A stretch of 64,000 nucleotides of DNA from positions 172,761,980 to 172,825,979 of the forward strand of contig NC_084798.1 in the NCBI RefSeq assembly GCF_963169125.1, in the 5' to 3' direction. The stretch's first letter is position 1; every line of letters starts with the position of its first letter. Below, piece by piece: positions 44,752 through 54,784 of this stretch. The position numbers and the translations under genes are program-made. The stretch is from Humulus lupulus. Taxonomy: Eukaryota; Streptophyta; Magnoliopsida; Rosales; Cannabaceae. The notes beneath the pieces were generated by a model. The model ran no database searches. It was not told the origin of the DNA and saw only the letters and a list, made by a program, of their open reading frames with translations.

Positions 44752-45197
44752 CCTTCTCCTCGACCGGGCGAAAAGGGATGATGATCGGTGCCGATCCAAG
44801 TAAGCAAACACAATCTCATCATTTGTTTATGAAAAATTATGTCCCTTAAAAATTGCAAAGGTAAACCTTCCAAATTTAGTTTTTCAAATAGATCCCGAAG
44901 TTGAGGTAATTCATTAGTTAAAACTTACCTTACGAGTGCTACTAGTTTATTTGCTTGTATGGGAGAGACAAACTCTGATCATGTTAGTGGTTTCTGGTCC
45001 AACAGGTGTAGACAATTTACAAACCGATGCCAGTGTAGAGAAAAATAAATAAGTAGACGAAATGAATAATGGTTTGCGCGTTTTCATACAGATAAAGGCA
45101 TAAAATCTTGACATGTGATTGTTATTGTAGGTATGGAAAATACTGGAAATCGTACTGCGAGAAGGTTCGGTACAGGGTCATCCCCGGAATTTACTGA
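44752..45197 (+). pseudogene. Captured last two exons of a 7-dehydrocholesterol reductase (DWF5-like)
   Basis: Immediately after the shikimate-enzyme piece, 44752-44799 encodes LLLDRAKRDDDRCRSK with a correct donor (AA|GTAAGC). After an intron, 45131-45197 (acceptor TTGTAG) encodes YGKYWKSYCEKVRYRVIPGI and Tyr, then TGA. This is the C-terminal end of sterol delta-7 reductase (brassinosteroid/sterol synthesis, ER membrane). The true stop is retained, so G acquired the 3' end of the donor gene. It is out of frame with the shikimate-enzyme exon to its left. Confidence 0.85.
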
Positions 45198-46021
45198 GAA
45201 AATGTTGCACAAGTGTTTGTTCTATGTTGAGAATGGCATGTATATTCAGCCTTTCCAAATTAAATGATGGCAGGCTGGTATCATGTTGTTGTTATTGTTG
45301 TTTTTGTAATGGTCAACTTTATGGATGTTGTATTTCTCTCATCTTCAATGACCAAAAACTTTTCTTGTTTAGGAAAATTACTATAAAGTTTTGTTTCTAT
45401 TTTTCATTTTTGAAGTAAAAATTGTTCAAGATTATAAAACTTTATTATGTTATGCTTTCAAACTTAAGTTAGAACTAAGATCTCATGAAGTAGACACATT
45501 TATGGTTTGAATTAGTTATTGTTTAATGTAATACTTATGGTTTATCAATCTATTGAGAATTACATTTTATGATTAATTTTGAATTTTTTTATCAAAATAC
45601 AATAATGAAAATCTTTTAATTAAAAAAAAACCATATAAGTATACTTATCAAAAAAAAATTTAAAATTTTATTACTATATGTTATGATTTAAAAGCATATT
45701 ATAAGCGTAAAAAATCGTTATGGTTTATATAATATAACAAACTAAAAATGTTATCAAAATAATCAAATGTAATAGTTGAAAAGTGTTATGAAAAAAATAC
45801 AAGATTAAACTTCAAATTTATAATCAAAAACTCTATCTAAATGTTATTATTTGAATATTATAGCACCTAAAAATGTGTTATTGAATAGTTTAAGATAACA
45901 CCGAACATAACATTCAAAAAATGTTATAGAAAAGACTGGACTTTTAATAACATGGGCTACGGTAGCATTTTCAGAAGTGCTATCAATAGTCCCAGATAGC
46001 ACTTTTTAAGTGTTATGAATA
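45198..46021. other. G interior, right part
   Basis: Probably the 3' flank of the captured reductase (to about 45400), then AT-rich subterminal CACTA sequence with repeated TTAT(G/A)-type motifs. No coding feature. Confidence 0.5.
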
Positions 46022-46039
46022 CTGTTTTTTCTTGTAGTG
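46022..46039 (-). repeat. Right terminal inverted repeat of G
   Basis: Reverse strand CACTACAAGAAAAAACAG, a canonical plant CACTA end. Confidence 0.92.
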
Positions 46040-46042
46040 AAG

Positions 46043-46325
46043 CACACAGATTTTGTTCAATTTTATGGCTTTCATTTCATCCAACTATACAAGCAATTCG
46101 TTCAATCATTATCATCTGCTAATCATCATCAACTTGATTTATCAGGCACTCTAAACACCCTAAACAAGACACACTAGCACAAGACACACATAAAAGACAA
46201 AACATAAACAAGACAAACACTCAAACAACAATAAATTCCTTTCCCCCAAACTTAATCTAAACATTGTCCCCAATGTTTTAAAGAAAAGCTAAGGAAAAAG
46301 AAACTTACCTGACAATTCAAACATC
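46043..46325 (-). other. Element F spacer right of the CACTA insertion
   Basis: Non-coding DNA between the right TSD of G and the end of the third ORF. It includes a TTTGGGGGAA polypurine-like motif on the reverse strand. Confidence 0.55.
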
Positions 46326-47450
46326 TCATGAAGAAGGACCCTCACCACCATCTCCCTCAGGTGGAGGATAACCAAAATGCAGTGGCTGAGGAAACTGGGG
46401 CAACTGACTAGTATCAATGCCAAAATGTGATGCAAAGGCCTACTGGTATCCATGCTGGTACTGAGCCATATTCACACTCCATAAATGATGTTCTTGGAAA
46501 TTGAGCTCCAACCTACTCATCCTCTTTTCCAAAGAATAGGAAGAAAGAGGACGCCTAGGTCGGGCCTGAGACGAAGTACCACCTGCAGAAACAACACTAG
46601 GAGGACCAACTGTTTTGGTCTTGTTAATAGTAATGGTGTCATAAATCACAGGAGTCAAAAGCTCCTCAGCCTCATGAAATTCTACCCTAGCTTGCAAGCA
46701 CAAACTCGTTATCAAACTAGGAAAATATAACCCCACATTTTGATTGAATAATGAAAATTGTATTTGTGAAGTTATAATCCTACCAACATCAATAGTCATG
46801 CCAGATAAAACAGAGTAAAGTAACACCGCCTTATCAGTATTGACAGTAGTCAAGTGACCACTAGGTGTGAGATTCGCACAAAGAAAATTTAACCAGACTC
46901 ATTTCTCTCTAGTTAACAAGTTGAAAGGGAATCCTATCCTAGTTTGCCCATGATAAGTCCATTGAGTCCCGGCTGGAGTCAAAGCAGTCAAAATTCTATC
47001 CCAAGTACTCTCCTCACACAATTCATTTCTCAAAGCTTGATACTCATCATTGTCATTTGTGGGCAACCTAAGGAAATCATTAATTGTTTTGCTGTCAAAA
47101 CGGACAGTTTTCCCTCTAACTATGGTCTCCCAAGAATAATCATGCTCAAAAGCATTGGCATAAAACTCTCTCACAATTGGTATCACAACAGAAATAGGCG
47201 GGGAACAAAAATATTTCCAATGGTGAGCGTTAATAACATTGACATACTCTGCAGGAACAGTAAACTCTCCATCAGCATTGGTTGCAAATCCCCTCTCCTG
47301 AATTAAACTCCTAGACTTTTCAATTTTATACCTAGACTGAGCAGGGGCAGAAGTGAATCTAGGATCAGTGAATTCAGTGTCAGGCTCCTGAGTTTCAGGC
47401 ACTTGTTGTATTTGTTGCACTTTTTTACTTCTTTTCTTAGAAGGAGTCAT
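46326..47450 (-). pseudogene. Element F third ORF (Athila putative plant transposon protein / env-position ORF)
   Basis: The ATG at 47450 (MTPSKKRSKKVQQ) opens about 375 codons with basic N-terminus, then SRSLIQERGF, HHWKYFCSPP, VREFYANAF, RGKTVRFDSKTINDFLRLP and LTPAGTQW. These resemble the conserved plant transposon protein domain found after integrase in Athila/Calypso elements. In-frame stops occur at 46899-46901 and 46440-46442, and the frame ends at 46326. No signal peptide or clear membrane span is visible, so position alone is the link to env. Function is unknown. Confidence 0.75.
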
Positions 47451-48562
47451 ATCACAAAACCAAAATAACAAAGCACTAGAACACAAAGGCTACACCCACA
47501 AATATCAAATAACACTAAGAAATTGACAATTATGGATGCAGCAACAACAATTTTCAATGTGAGAATGTATGCAAAAATAACCAAATTGAAACAATACCCA
47601 AGCACAAGCAAGTATATTATGACCAATAATGCCCAAATAGAAACTCAATTTGATCTCTAATGCACCAATTCTTCACATGAACAAAACCTCTCAAATTCAT
47701 GCCCTAGAATAGTCAAATGCAAATTTCCCTCAAGTTTCAATGAAATTCAACCAACCAATTGATAGGAATTCACAAGCATAACAATAATTTCATCAAATTC
47801 AATCCAATTTCATGAAAACAACAAGAAATTCGAAACCCCCAATTGTTAGGTCAAAATTTTCCCCCAATTTTTTTTTTTTCAATTTTTCATCAAATTACCA
47901 AGAGAAATCCTTGAACCCATGAACATTTAAGTACATGAACATCATTAAGCCCTTAGAATCTGAAAAACAACCAACAATCTCAGCCCAAACAATAGGAAAT
48001 TCAGATTCTATTATGGGATTCAATGAAAACCAAGAAAAGACACAAAATCCATATGAGTAGGGCTAACAATGGAGGATTACATTAATCTATGCTTGTAAAC
48101 AAGAGATGAATTCAAGAAAACATACCTTAGGAGGACCTTGGTGTGAGACTCGGATCAAGAGAGTGAGAAAAAAAATAAGAAGAAGAGAAGAAATTTGAGA
48201 GAGAGTGAAAAAATTCATGGTTTTTTTTTAAGTTTTAACCCCCTGGTACGCTCCAGCGCGGTCGCGCCCCACCTGGCGCGGTCGCTCTAGTGGCCTCGAT
48301 TGGCCTGGCTCTCTGTGGGCGCGGTCGCGCTGATTGGGCGGATTTGGCTGGGCCTCTGTGGGCGCGGTCGCGCCCATCATGGCGCGATCGCGCTGGCTGG
48401 CCCGATTCTTCTTTTTTTTTTTATGTGTAAAGACTACATAATTAAATAAAAAAAATATAAAACTTGGAATGTCTCAAACTGAATAAAAATTACTGTAAAA
48501 ACTTGGGGTGCCTCCCAAGAGCGCTGTCGTTAATGTCATATAGCCGGACGCTGATTTCCTCT
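47451..48562 (-). other. Spacer between Athila pol and the third ORF, with GCGCGGTCGCGC motifs
   Basis: Mostly AT-rich and non-coding, apart from a sharply GC-rich block (about 48248-48400). The block holds five copies of GCGCGGTCGCGC-like sequence at 48256, 48276, 48319, 48362 and 48382; the last is GCGCGATCGCGC, a perfect palindrome. The motif also occurs once in each F LTR (34878 and 58050). Confidence 0.7.
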
Positions 48563-50200
48563 TTACTGTGGCGCCAAGAGGATGGTGGACTTGGCTTGAT
48601 CAAACTGACCACCCAAGTAGAGCTTCAACCGCTGACCATTTACTTTAAACTTGCCAGTCTTTTCACTTGTTACTTCAACGGAGCCATAAGGAAACACTTG
48701 TAATACCGTGAAAGGACCAGACCATCTCGATTTCAGCTTGCCCGGAAAAAGTTTCAATCTTGAATTAAAGAGTAATACCTGTTGACCTGGTTGAAATTCC
48801 TTCCTGACAAGGTTCTGGTCATGCCACTTCTTAGTCCTCTCCTTGTAAATCTTGGCGTTCTCAGAGGCTTCGTTTCTAAACTCCTCCAACTCGTTCAATT
48901 GCAAAAGCCTCTTCTCACCAGCTGCTACCAAGTCCATGTTCAAGGTCTTCATGGCCCAAAATGCTCTATGCTCTAGTTCCACTGGAAGATGACACGCTTT
49001 CCCAAAGACCAACCTATATGGTGACATACCAATAGGTGTTTTGAAAGCTTTTCTATATGCCCACAAAGCATCATCGAGCTTCTTAGACCAGTCTTTCCTC
49101 GAGCTCTGTACCGTCTTCTCCAAGATTAACTTAATTTCCCGGTTGGAAATCTCAGCTTGTCCATTACTTTGCGGGTGATAAGGTAATGCTTTTCTATGTC
49201 TAACTCCATATTTCGCAAGTAACGCTTCAAATTGCTTGTTACAGAAATGACTCCCCTCATCACTAATAATAGCTCTAGGAGTACCAAACCGGGTGAAAAT
49301 GTACTTTTGGAGAAAAGTAAGAACTATTTTACCGTCATTAACATGAGTTGCAGCCACTTCCACCCACTTAGAAACGTAGTCCACAACTAGCAAAATAAAC
49401 AGATTGTTGTATGATGACGGAAAAGGGCCCATGAAGTCAATACCCCACACATCAAACAGTTCCACTTCTAAAATACCAGTCAAAGGCATCTCGTTCCTTC
49501 TTGAAATATTACCAGTCCTCTGACAACGATCACATGCCTTGACAAACTCATGAGCATCCTTAAAGAGAGTTGGCCAGAAGAACCCACTTTGTAGAACCTT
49601 TGAAGCAATCCTTGTCCCACCAAAGTGACCTCCACACTGCAGACTATGACAATGATTCAGGATAGAGTACATCTCCTCTTCAGGCACACATCTTCTAATT
49701 ATCTGATCGGCACAGTGCTTATAAAGGATTGGCTCTTCCCAATAATAGTGCTTTACCTCAGAAAAGAATTTCTTCAATTGTTGTCTTGTCATGTCAGGAG
49801 GTGTGATGTTTGCAGCTAGAAAGTTGACATAATCAGCAAACCACGGAACCAACAAACTTTCCTTTAAAGCAAACAACTGCTCATCAGGGAACTCATCATT
49901 TATCTGGACTTCCTTCATATTCTGACTCTCTTCTGACTCCAATCTTGACAAATGATCTGCTACTATGTTCTCGGTACCCTTCTTGTCTCTGATTTCTAAC
50001 TCAAACTCCTGGAGGAGAAGGACCCATCGGATTAGTCTTGGCTTGGCATCCTTCTTGGTCATAAGGTATTTGATCGCCGAATGGTCTGTGTACACAATAA
50101 CCTTATTCCCGATTAAATATGGCCTGAACTTGTCACAAGCGAAGACGATGGCCAACATCTCCTTTTCAATAGTAGCATAATTCAACTGAGCATCATTCAA
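48563..50200 (-). pseudogene. Element F RNase H and integrase
   Basis: About 540 codons are open: RNase H ([37 protein letters not shown]), integrase zinc site ([22 protein letters not shown]), DDE core ([38 protein letters not shown]) and the C-terminal region ([26 protein letters not shown]). It is uninterrupted itself but cut off from the rest of pol by the 17-bp duplication upstream. No chromodomain, as expected for Athila. Confidence 0.93.
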
Positions 50201-50224
50201 GGTCCTACATCATTCAAGGTCCTA
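50191..50224. repeat. 17-bp tandem duplication breaking Athila pol
   Basis: CATCATTCAAGGTCCTA occurs twice in direct tandem (50191-50207 and 50208-50224). The extra copy is the sole cause of the pol frameshift here, because the two ORFs share a frame once 17 bp are discounted. Confidence 0.92.
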
Positions 50225-50736
50225 CTAGCATAGTAGATGGTGCGAAAAACCTTGTCAACTTGTTGACCCAACACGGCCCCGACAGCATAATCACTTGCAT
50301 CACACATCAATTTGAACGGAAGCTCCCAATTCGGTGCAATGACTATAGGTGCCGAAATCAATTTTTCCTTAAGAGTTTGAAAAGCCTCCATACACTCCTT
50401 TCCAAACTCAAAGGGCACTCCATTAACAAGAAAACTAGACAATGGCTTGGAGATCTTTGAGAAATCCTTTATAAACCGTCTGTAGAAACCAGCATGACCC
50501 AAAAAACTACGAATCCCCTTTATCGAAACTGGAGGGGGCAAATTCTCAATAGTAGACACCTTGGCTTTGTCTACCTCAATGCCTTCCTGTGAGATCTTGT
50601 GTCCCAAAACAATCCCCTCTCTAACCATGAAATGGCACTTCTCCCAATTAAGCACCAAATTAGATTCTTCACATCGAATCAATACCAGCTCCAAGTTCCT
50701 CAAACAATGGTAAAACGACGAGCCAAACACTGAGAA
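50208..50736 (-). pseudogene. Element F RT thumb and RNase H start
   Basis: After the hAT insertion the RT resumes in the same frame (FGSSFYHCLRNLELVL), with the connection block GIRSFLGHAGFYRRFIKDFSKI and RNase H FKLMCDASDYAVGAVL and [10 protein letters not shown]. The 17-bp tandem duplication 50191-50224 shifts the frame into a stop. Confidence 0.92.
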
Positions 50737-51510
50737 TAGAGCTGTAAATGTGGGCCGCTTGGCCCGGGCCGGTCCACATTTTTCGTGCCTCCGATAAATT
50801 CGGGCTGGGCCGGGCCCGACCCATATTCAATTCGTGTCGTGCTCGTGCCGGCCCATTTTTGAAAGAGTAGGCCCAGCACGGCCCATGGGCCCGACCCATG
50901 TCGTGCCGTGTCGGGCCCAAGTCGGGCCAGCCCACTTTCCTTATTCGGGCCCAAATTTGGGCCCACTTTTAGGCCCACTTTTTTTTTTGTTAAAAAATGT
51001 GAGGATGGAGAATTGAACCCTCCACCTCCTCTTTAACCATCAATGGACTTACCACCAAACCAAATACATTTCTTTGTTTAAATTATAATTTTAGATATTT
51101 TTATATACTTTTTAACAATATTTTACACAAAATTATATCAAAGATAATTATTATAATTTTAATACCTACTAATAAATGCTAAAAATTTAACTAACAAATC
51201 TTAAAATAAATTAATATAATTATAAAAATATAAACATTGAAAAAAATAAGACATATATTATCATTTTAATTTATTAATTATTGACAAATAAAAATTTATT
51301 ATGATTATTAATGTCAAAATATCGGGTTTTTTATCGTGTCGTGCTTTCGGGCTAGTTTGTTCGTGCTTTCGTGTCGTGCCTTCGGGCTTGTCGTGCCGTG
51401 TTGTGCCTGGCCCAAGCCCATATTTTTTCGTGCTGTGTCGTGCTCGTGCCTCTCGGACTCGTGCTGGTTTCGTGCCGTGCTCAAAAGCCCAGCCCGTATT
51501 TACAGCTCTA
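50737..51510. mobile_element. Element H: non-autonomous hAT-type element in Athila RT
   Basis: Terminal inverted repeats TAGAGCTGTAAAT at both ends and a perfect 8-bp TSD ACTGAGAA (50729-50736 and 51511-51518), diagnostic of hAT. It is 774 bp with no transposase. Subterminal zones are dense in GGGCCC-type and TCGTGC(C/T)G motifs in both orientations, likely transposase-binding repeats. The middle is AT-rich. Overlapping reverse ORFs rich in Gly/Pro/Arg are by-products of these repeats. Confidence 0.92.
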
Positions 51511-51518
51511 ACTGAGAA

Positions 51519-53963
51519 ATCATCCATGAAAATTTCTATACAATTCTCAACCAAGTCAGAAAAAATAGCCATCATACACCGTTGGAAAGTTGTTGGTGCG
51601 TTACATAGCCCAAATGGCATTTTTCGGAAAGCGAATGTGCCATAAGGACATGTAAATGTCGTTTTCTCTTGGTCCTCTGGTGCAATGACTATTTGATGAT
51701 ACCCGGAGTAACCATCCAAAAAGCAATAATACTCCTTTCCTGCCAATCTGTCTAACATCTGATCAATGAATGGAAGGGGAAAATGGTCTTTCCTTGTTGC
51801 CTTGTTGAGCTTGCGGTAGTCAATGCATATTCTCCAACCAGTAACAGTTCTTGTTGGAATTAACTCGTTCTTTTCATTCTTCACTACCGTCATTCCCCCT
51901 TTTTTAGGTACTACCTGAACCGGACCCACCCACTCACTGTCAGAAATTGGGTAAGCCACCCCTGCATCTAACCACTTCACCACTTCCTTTCTCACAATTT
52001 TCTTCATTGGCGGATTGAGTCTTCTTTGGGCATCTATGGTTGGTTTGACTCCGTCCTCCATTAAAATCTGGTGCATAACAGTAGAGGGGCTGATCCCCTT
52101 GATGTCTGCCAAAGTCCACCCAATGGCCTTCATGTGCTCTCTCAAAATTCTCAACAATTTTTCAGTCTCCACATCAGAAAGTGAAGCTGAAACTATAACC
52201 GGAAGTGTTTTGTTTTCACCCAAAAACTCATACCTCAGATGGTTAGGAAGTACCTTCAGTTCTAACTGTGGGGGTTTCTCAACTGAAGGCAATGACCTTT
52301 TTGGTACTGCCCCAAGCTCTTCAAAGTATTTCCTCTTCAATGGCCCATAAGAATTAAGCCATTTTGCGTACTCCATAGCTTCCTTTCCATCTTGATCACT
52401 AACCTCATCTTCAACCAGACTCAACTCAAGAGGATCATTTATCAGTTTTCTCTCTTCCACTAAGTTACCCATTACATCAACCGAAAAGAAATTGTCACTA
52501 GCTTCAGGATAAGTCATGGCCTTGAGCACATTGAATACAACTTCTTCCCCTTGCACTCTCAACTTCAACTCACCCTTCTGAACATCTATAAGTGCTTGGC
52601 TTGTTGCCAAGAAGGGCCTCCCAAGGATAATGGGAACATTGCTATCATCTTCCATGTCAAGAACTATGAAATCGGCAGGAAAAATAAACTTGTCTACTTT
52701 GACAAGGACATCTTCAATTACCCCTCTTGGATGTGCCAACGAACGATCAACTAGTTGCAAAGTTACAGTTGTGGGCTTGGCTTCACCAAGTTGCAATCTC
52801 TTGAAAACTGACAATGGCATCAGGTTGATACTAGCCCCCAAATCACAAAGAGCGTTTATTCCTTCAATTCTCCCAATAGTGCACGGTATTGTGAAACTCC
52901 CAGGATCTCTCAGTTTAGGAGGGAGCTTCTTATGCAGTATAGCACTACACTCTTCCGTCAATGCCACAGTTTCAAAGTCCTCCATCTTCCTTTTCTTGGA
53001 CAAGATGTCCTTCATGAACTTGACATAGCTCGGCATTTGCTCTAAGGCCTCCGCAAATGGAATGTTGATGTGCAGTTTCTTGAATACTTCTAGGAATTTA
53101 GTAAACTGCTTGTCCATGTTGTTCTTACGGAGCCTTTGGGGGTAGGGAATCTTTATGTGATGCTCAATAATAATTGGTGGCGAAGCTTCTTTTGTTGGTA
53201 TGCCTTCAGTAGCCTTCTTCTCACTTTGCTTCTTTTCCTCTTGTGCTGGTGCATGTGCCTGTTGATCCTGACCCACTTCTTCAACTGGCTGCTTCTCGCT
53301 TGGTCCCTCATAATTCTTCCCACTTCTTAACGTGATTGCCTTGCAATTCTCTTTCGGATTGACTTCAGTGGTGCTAGGAAAGTTACCTTGGACACGATTA
53401 GCCATGAGAGTAGCCAATTGTCCCATTTGGGTCTCCAAATTTCTAATAGAAGACCGAGTTTCAGCCATGAATTGGTTTAACACATCTGACTGAGCGTTAG
53501 AATTTCCACCAGAATTTTGTTGTTGCTGATGATGAGTGGGTGGTTGGGGTTGTTGTTGCTGCCTAAATCTCGGCTGAAAGAACCCCTGTGGCTGTTGTTG
53601 GAATGAATTTTGTTGGTTTGAAGATTGGCTTTGCTGATCATTCTTCCAAGAAAAGTTGGGATGATTCCTCCACCCTTGATTAAAGGAATTGGAGTAAGGG
53701 TTATTGTTGCTCTGTCGAGGAAAATTCCCAATAGCCTGAGCTTGCTCCATAGGCATGTTATTTACATCAGCATACTGACACTGTTCATAGGCATGAGGGC
53801 CCCCACATATTTCACACAGAGTCTGGGCCTGTTGCACTGGAGCTGTTATTATATTGCCTTGCAATTGCTTAGTCAAGGCCTCAACTTGAGCAGTCAATTT
53901 CGAAATTGCATCCACTTCATACATACCAGCCACTTTCCTTGAAGAGCTTCTTTCACTTGGCCA
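51519..53963 (-). pseudogene. Element F gag C-terminus, protease and RT N-terminal half
   Basis: Same frame as the preceding gag. Knuckle CEICGGPHAYEQC, a Gln-rich stretch, QMGQLATLMANR, the protease core with DLGASINLMP and IILGRPFLATS, then RT with CIDYRKLN, FPLPFIDQMLDRLAG, FLDGYSGYHQI and the catalytic IFMDDFSV. The open frame is about 2.4 kb. At 51518 the hAT element H interrupts RT immediately after the DD box, and reading runs on into H as nonsense. Confidence 0.92.
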
Positions 53964-54107
53964 CTACTGATTATTCATGGCCATTTCTTCCAACAAGTCA
54001 TATGCCTCATTGGCGCTCTTTCTCATAAACGCGCCACCAGCTGCTGCATCAATGAGTGTGCGAGTAGTACCAAACAACCCATTATAAAAATTATGGACTA
54101 GCATTCA

Positions 54108-54776
54108 TTTCTCTATTCCGTGATGCGAGCACTTTCTTATCAATTCTTTGAATCTCTCCCAAGCTTCATAAAGAGACTCATTATCCAACTGAGAAAAATT
54201 ATTGATCTCTCCTCTCAACTTAGCTGCTTTAGCTGGAGGGAAAAACTTGGAGAGGAACTTCAGTGCTAGATCATTCCATGTATTGATTGAGTTAGGTGGC
54301 AAAGATACCAACCAACTCTTAGCTCGCTCCCTCAGAGAAAATGGGAATAATCTAAGTCTGATAGCATCATCACTAACTCCATTCATCTTAAATGTCTGAC
54401 AGAGCTCCATGAAGTTAGAGAGATGCATGTTTGGGTCTTCAGTGGGTAGTCCCCCAAACTGGACTGTGGATTGAACCATCTGAAGTATGGCTGGCTTTAT
54501 TTCAAAATTATTTGCATCTACGGTGGGTGGTCTTATACAAGACTGGACCCTTGTCATTGTTGGCAACACATAGTCCCTCAAGCTACAGTCGGGTGGATTC
54601 TGACCATTAGCTGGGTCTTCTACGGCACCCCCATTATTACCGTAGTTGGCCATAACTTCCTCTTGCTCAATCCTGTGTACAACTCTTTCCAACCTTTTGT
54701 TTCTTCTGTTCTGCTGGCAAGTCTTCTCTATCTCAGGATCAACAGGCACTCTTACAGCTGGTCCTTGACGTCGCAT
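54108..54776 (-). pseudogene. Element F gag, N-terminal part
   Basis: The ATG at 54776 ([10 protein letters not shown]) opens an Athila gag: [12 protein letters not shown] near the start, then [34 protein letters not shown], and [18 protein letters not shown] at 54105-54107 replaces the usual Trp before MLVHNFYNGL. The frame continues to a second stop (TAG, 53964-53966) and then into the next entry. Solo LTR S2 inserted 8 bp upstream of the ATG. Confidence 0.9.
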
Positions 54777-54784
54777 AAACCAAT

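Larger units (their letters stand above)
36225..46039. mobile_element. Element G: CACTA transposon carrying host-gene fragments (Pack-CACTA)
   Basis: The left end is CACTACAACAATTTTGAG and the right end, read inward on the reverse strand, CACTACAAGAAAAAACAG. The first 8 bp are identical, as in plant En/Spm elements. A 3-bp TSD AAG lies at 36222-36224 and 46040-46042. Both subterminal regions carry repeated AGTGTTAT/AGCACTT motifs (for example TAGCACC and AAAGTGTTAT at left, AAGTGTTAT and TAGCACTT at right). Length is 9815 bp. No TNP1/TNP2-like transposase was recognised. Instead there are intron-containing fragments of at least four host genes. It lies in the non-coding 3' part of Athila F. 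Confidence 0.93.

Noticed and set aside
42636..45197. A functional shikimate-pathway enzyme or sterol reductase gene
   Set aside because: Missing exons, an internal deletion, an out-of-frame joint and enclosure in CACTA ends show these are captured fragments.
50669..51016. Overlapping Gly/Pro/Arg-rich ORFs
   Set aside because: They arise from the repeated GGGCCC motifs of hAT element H.
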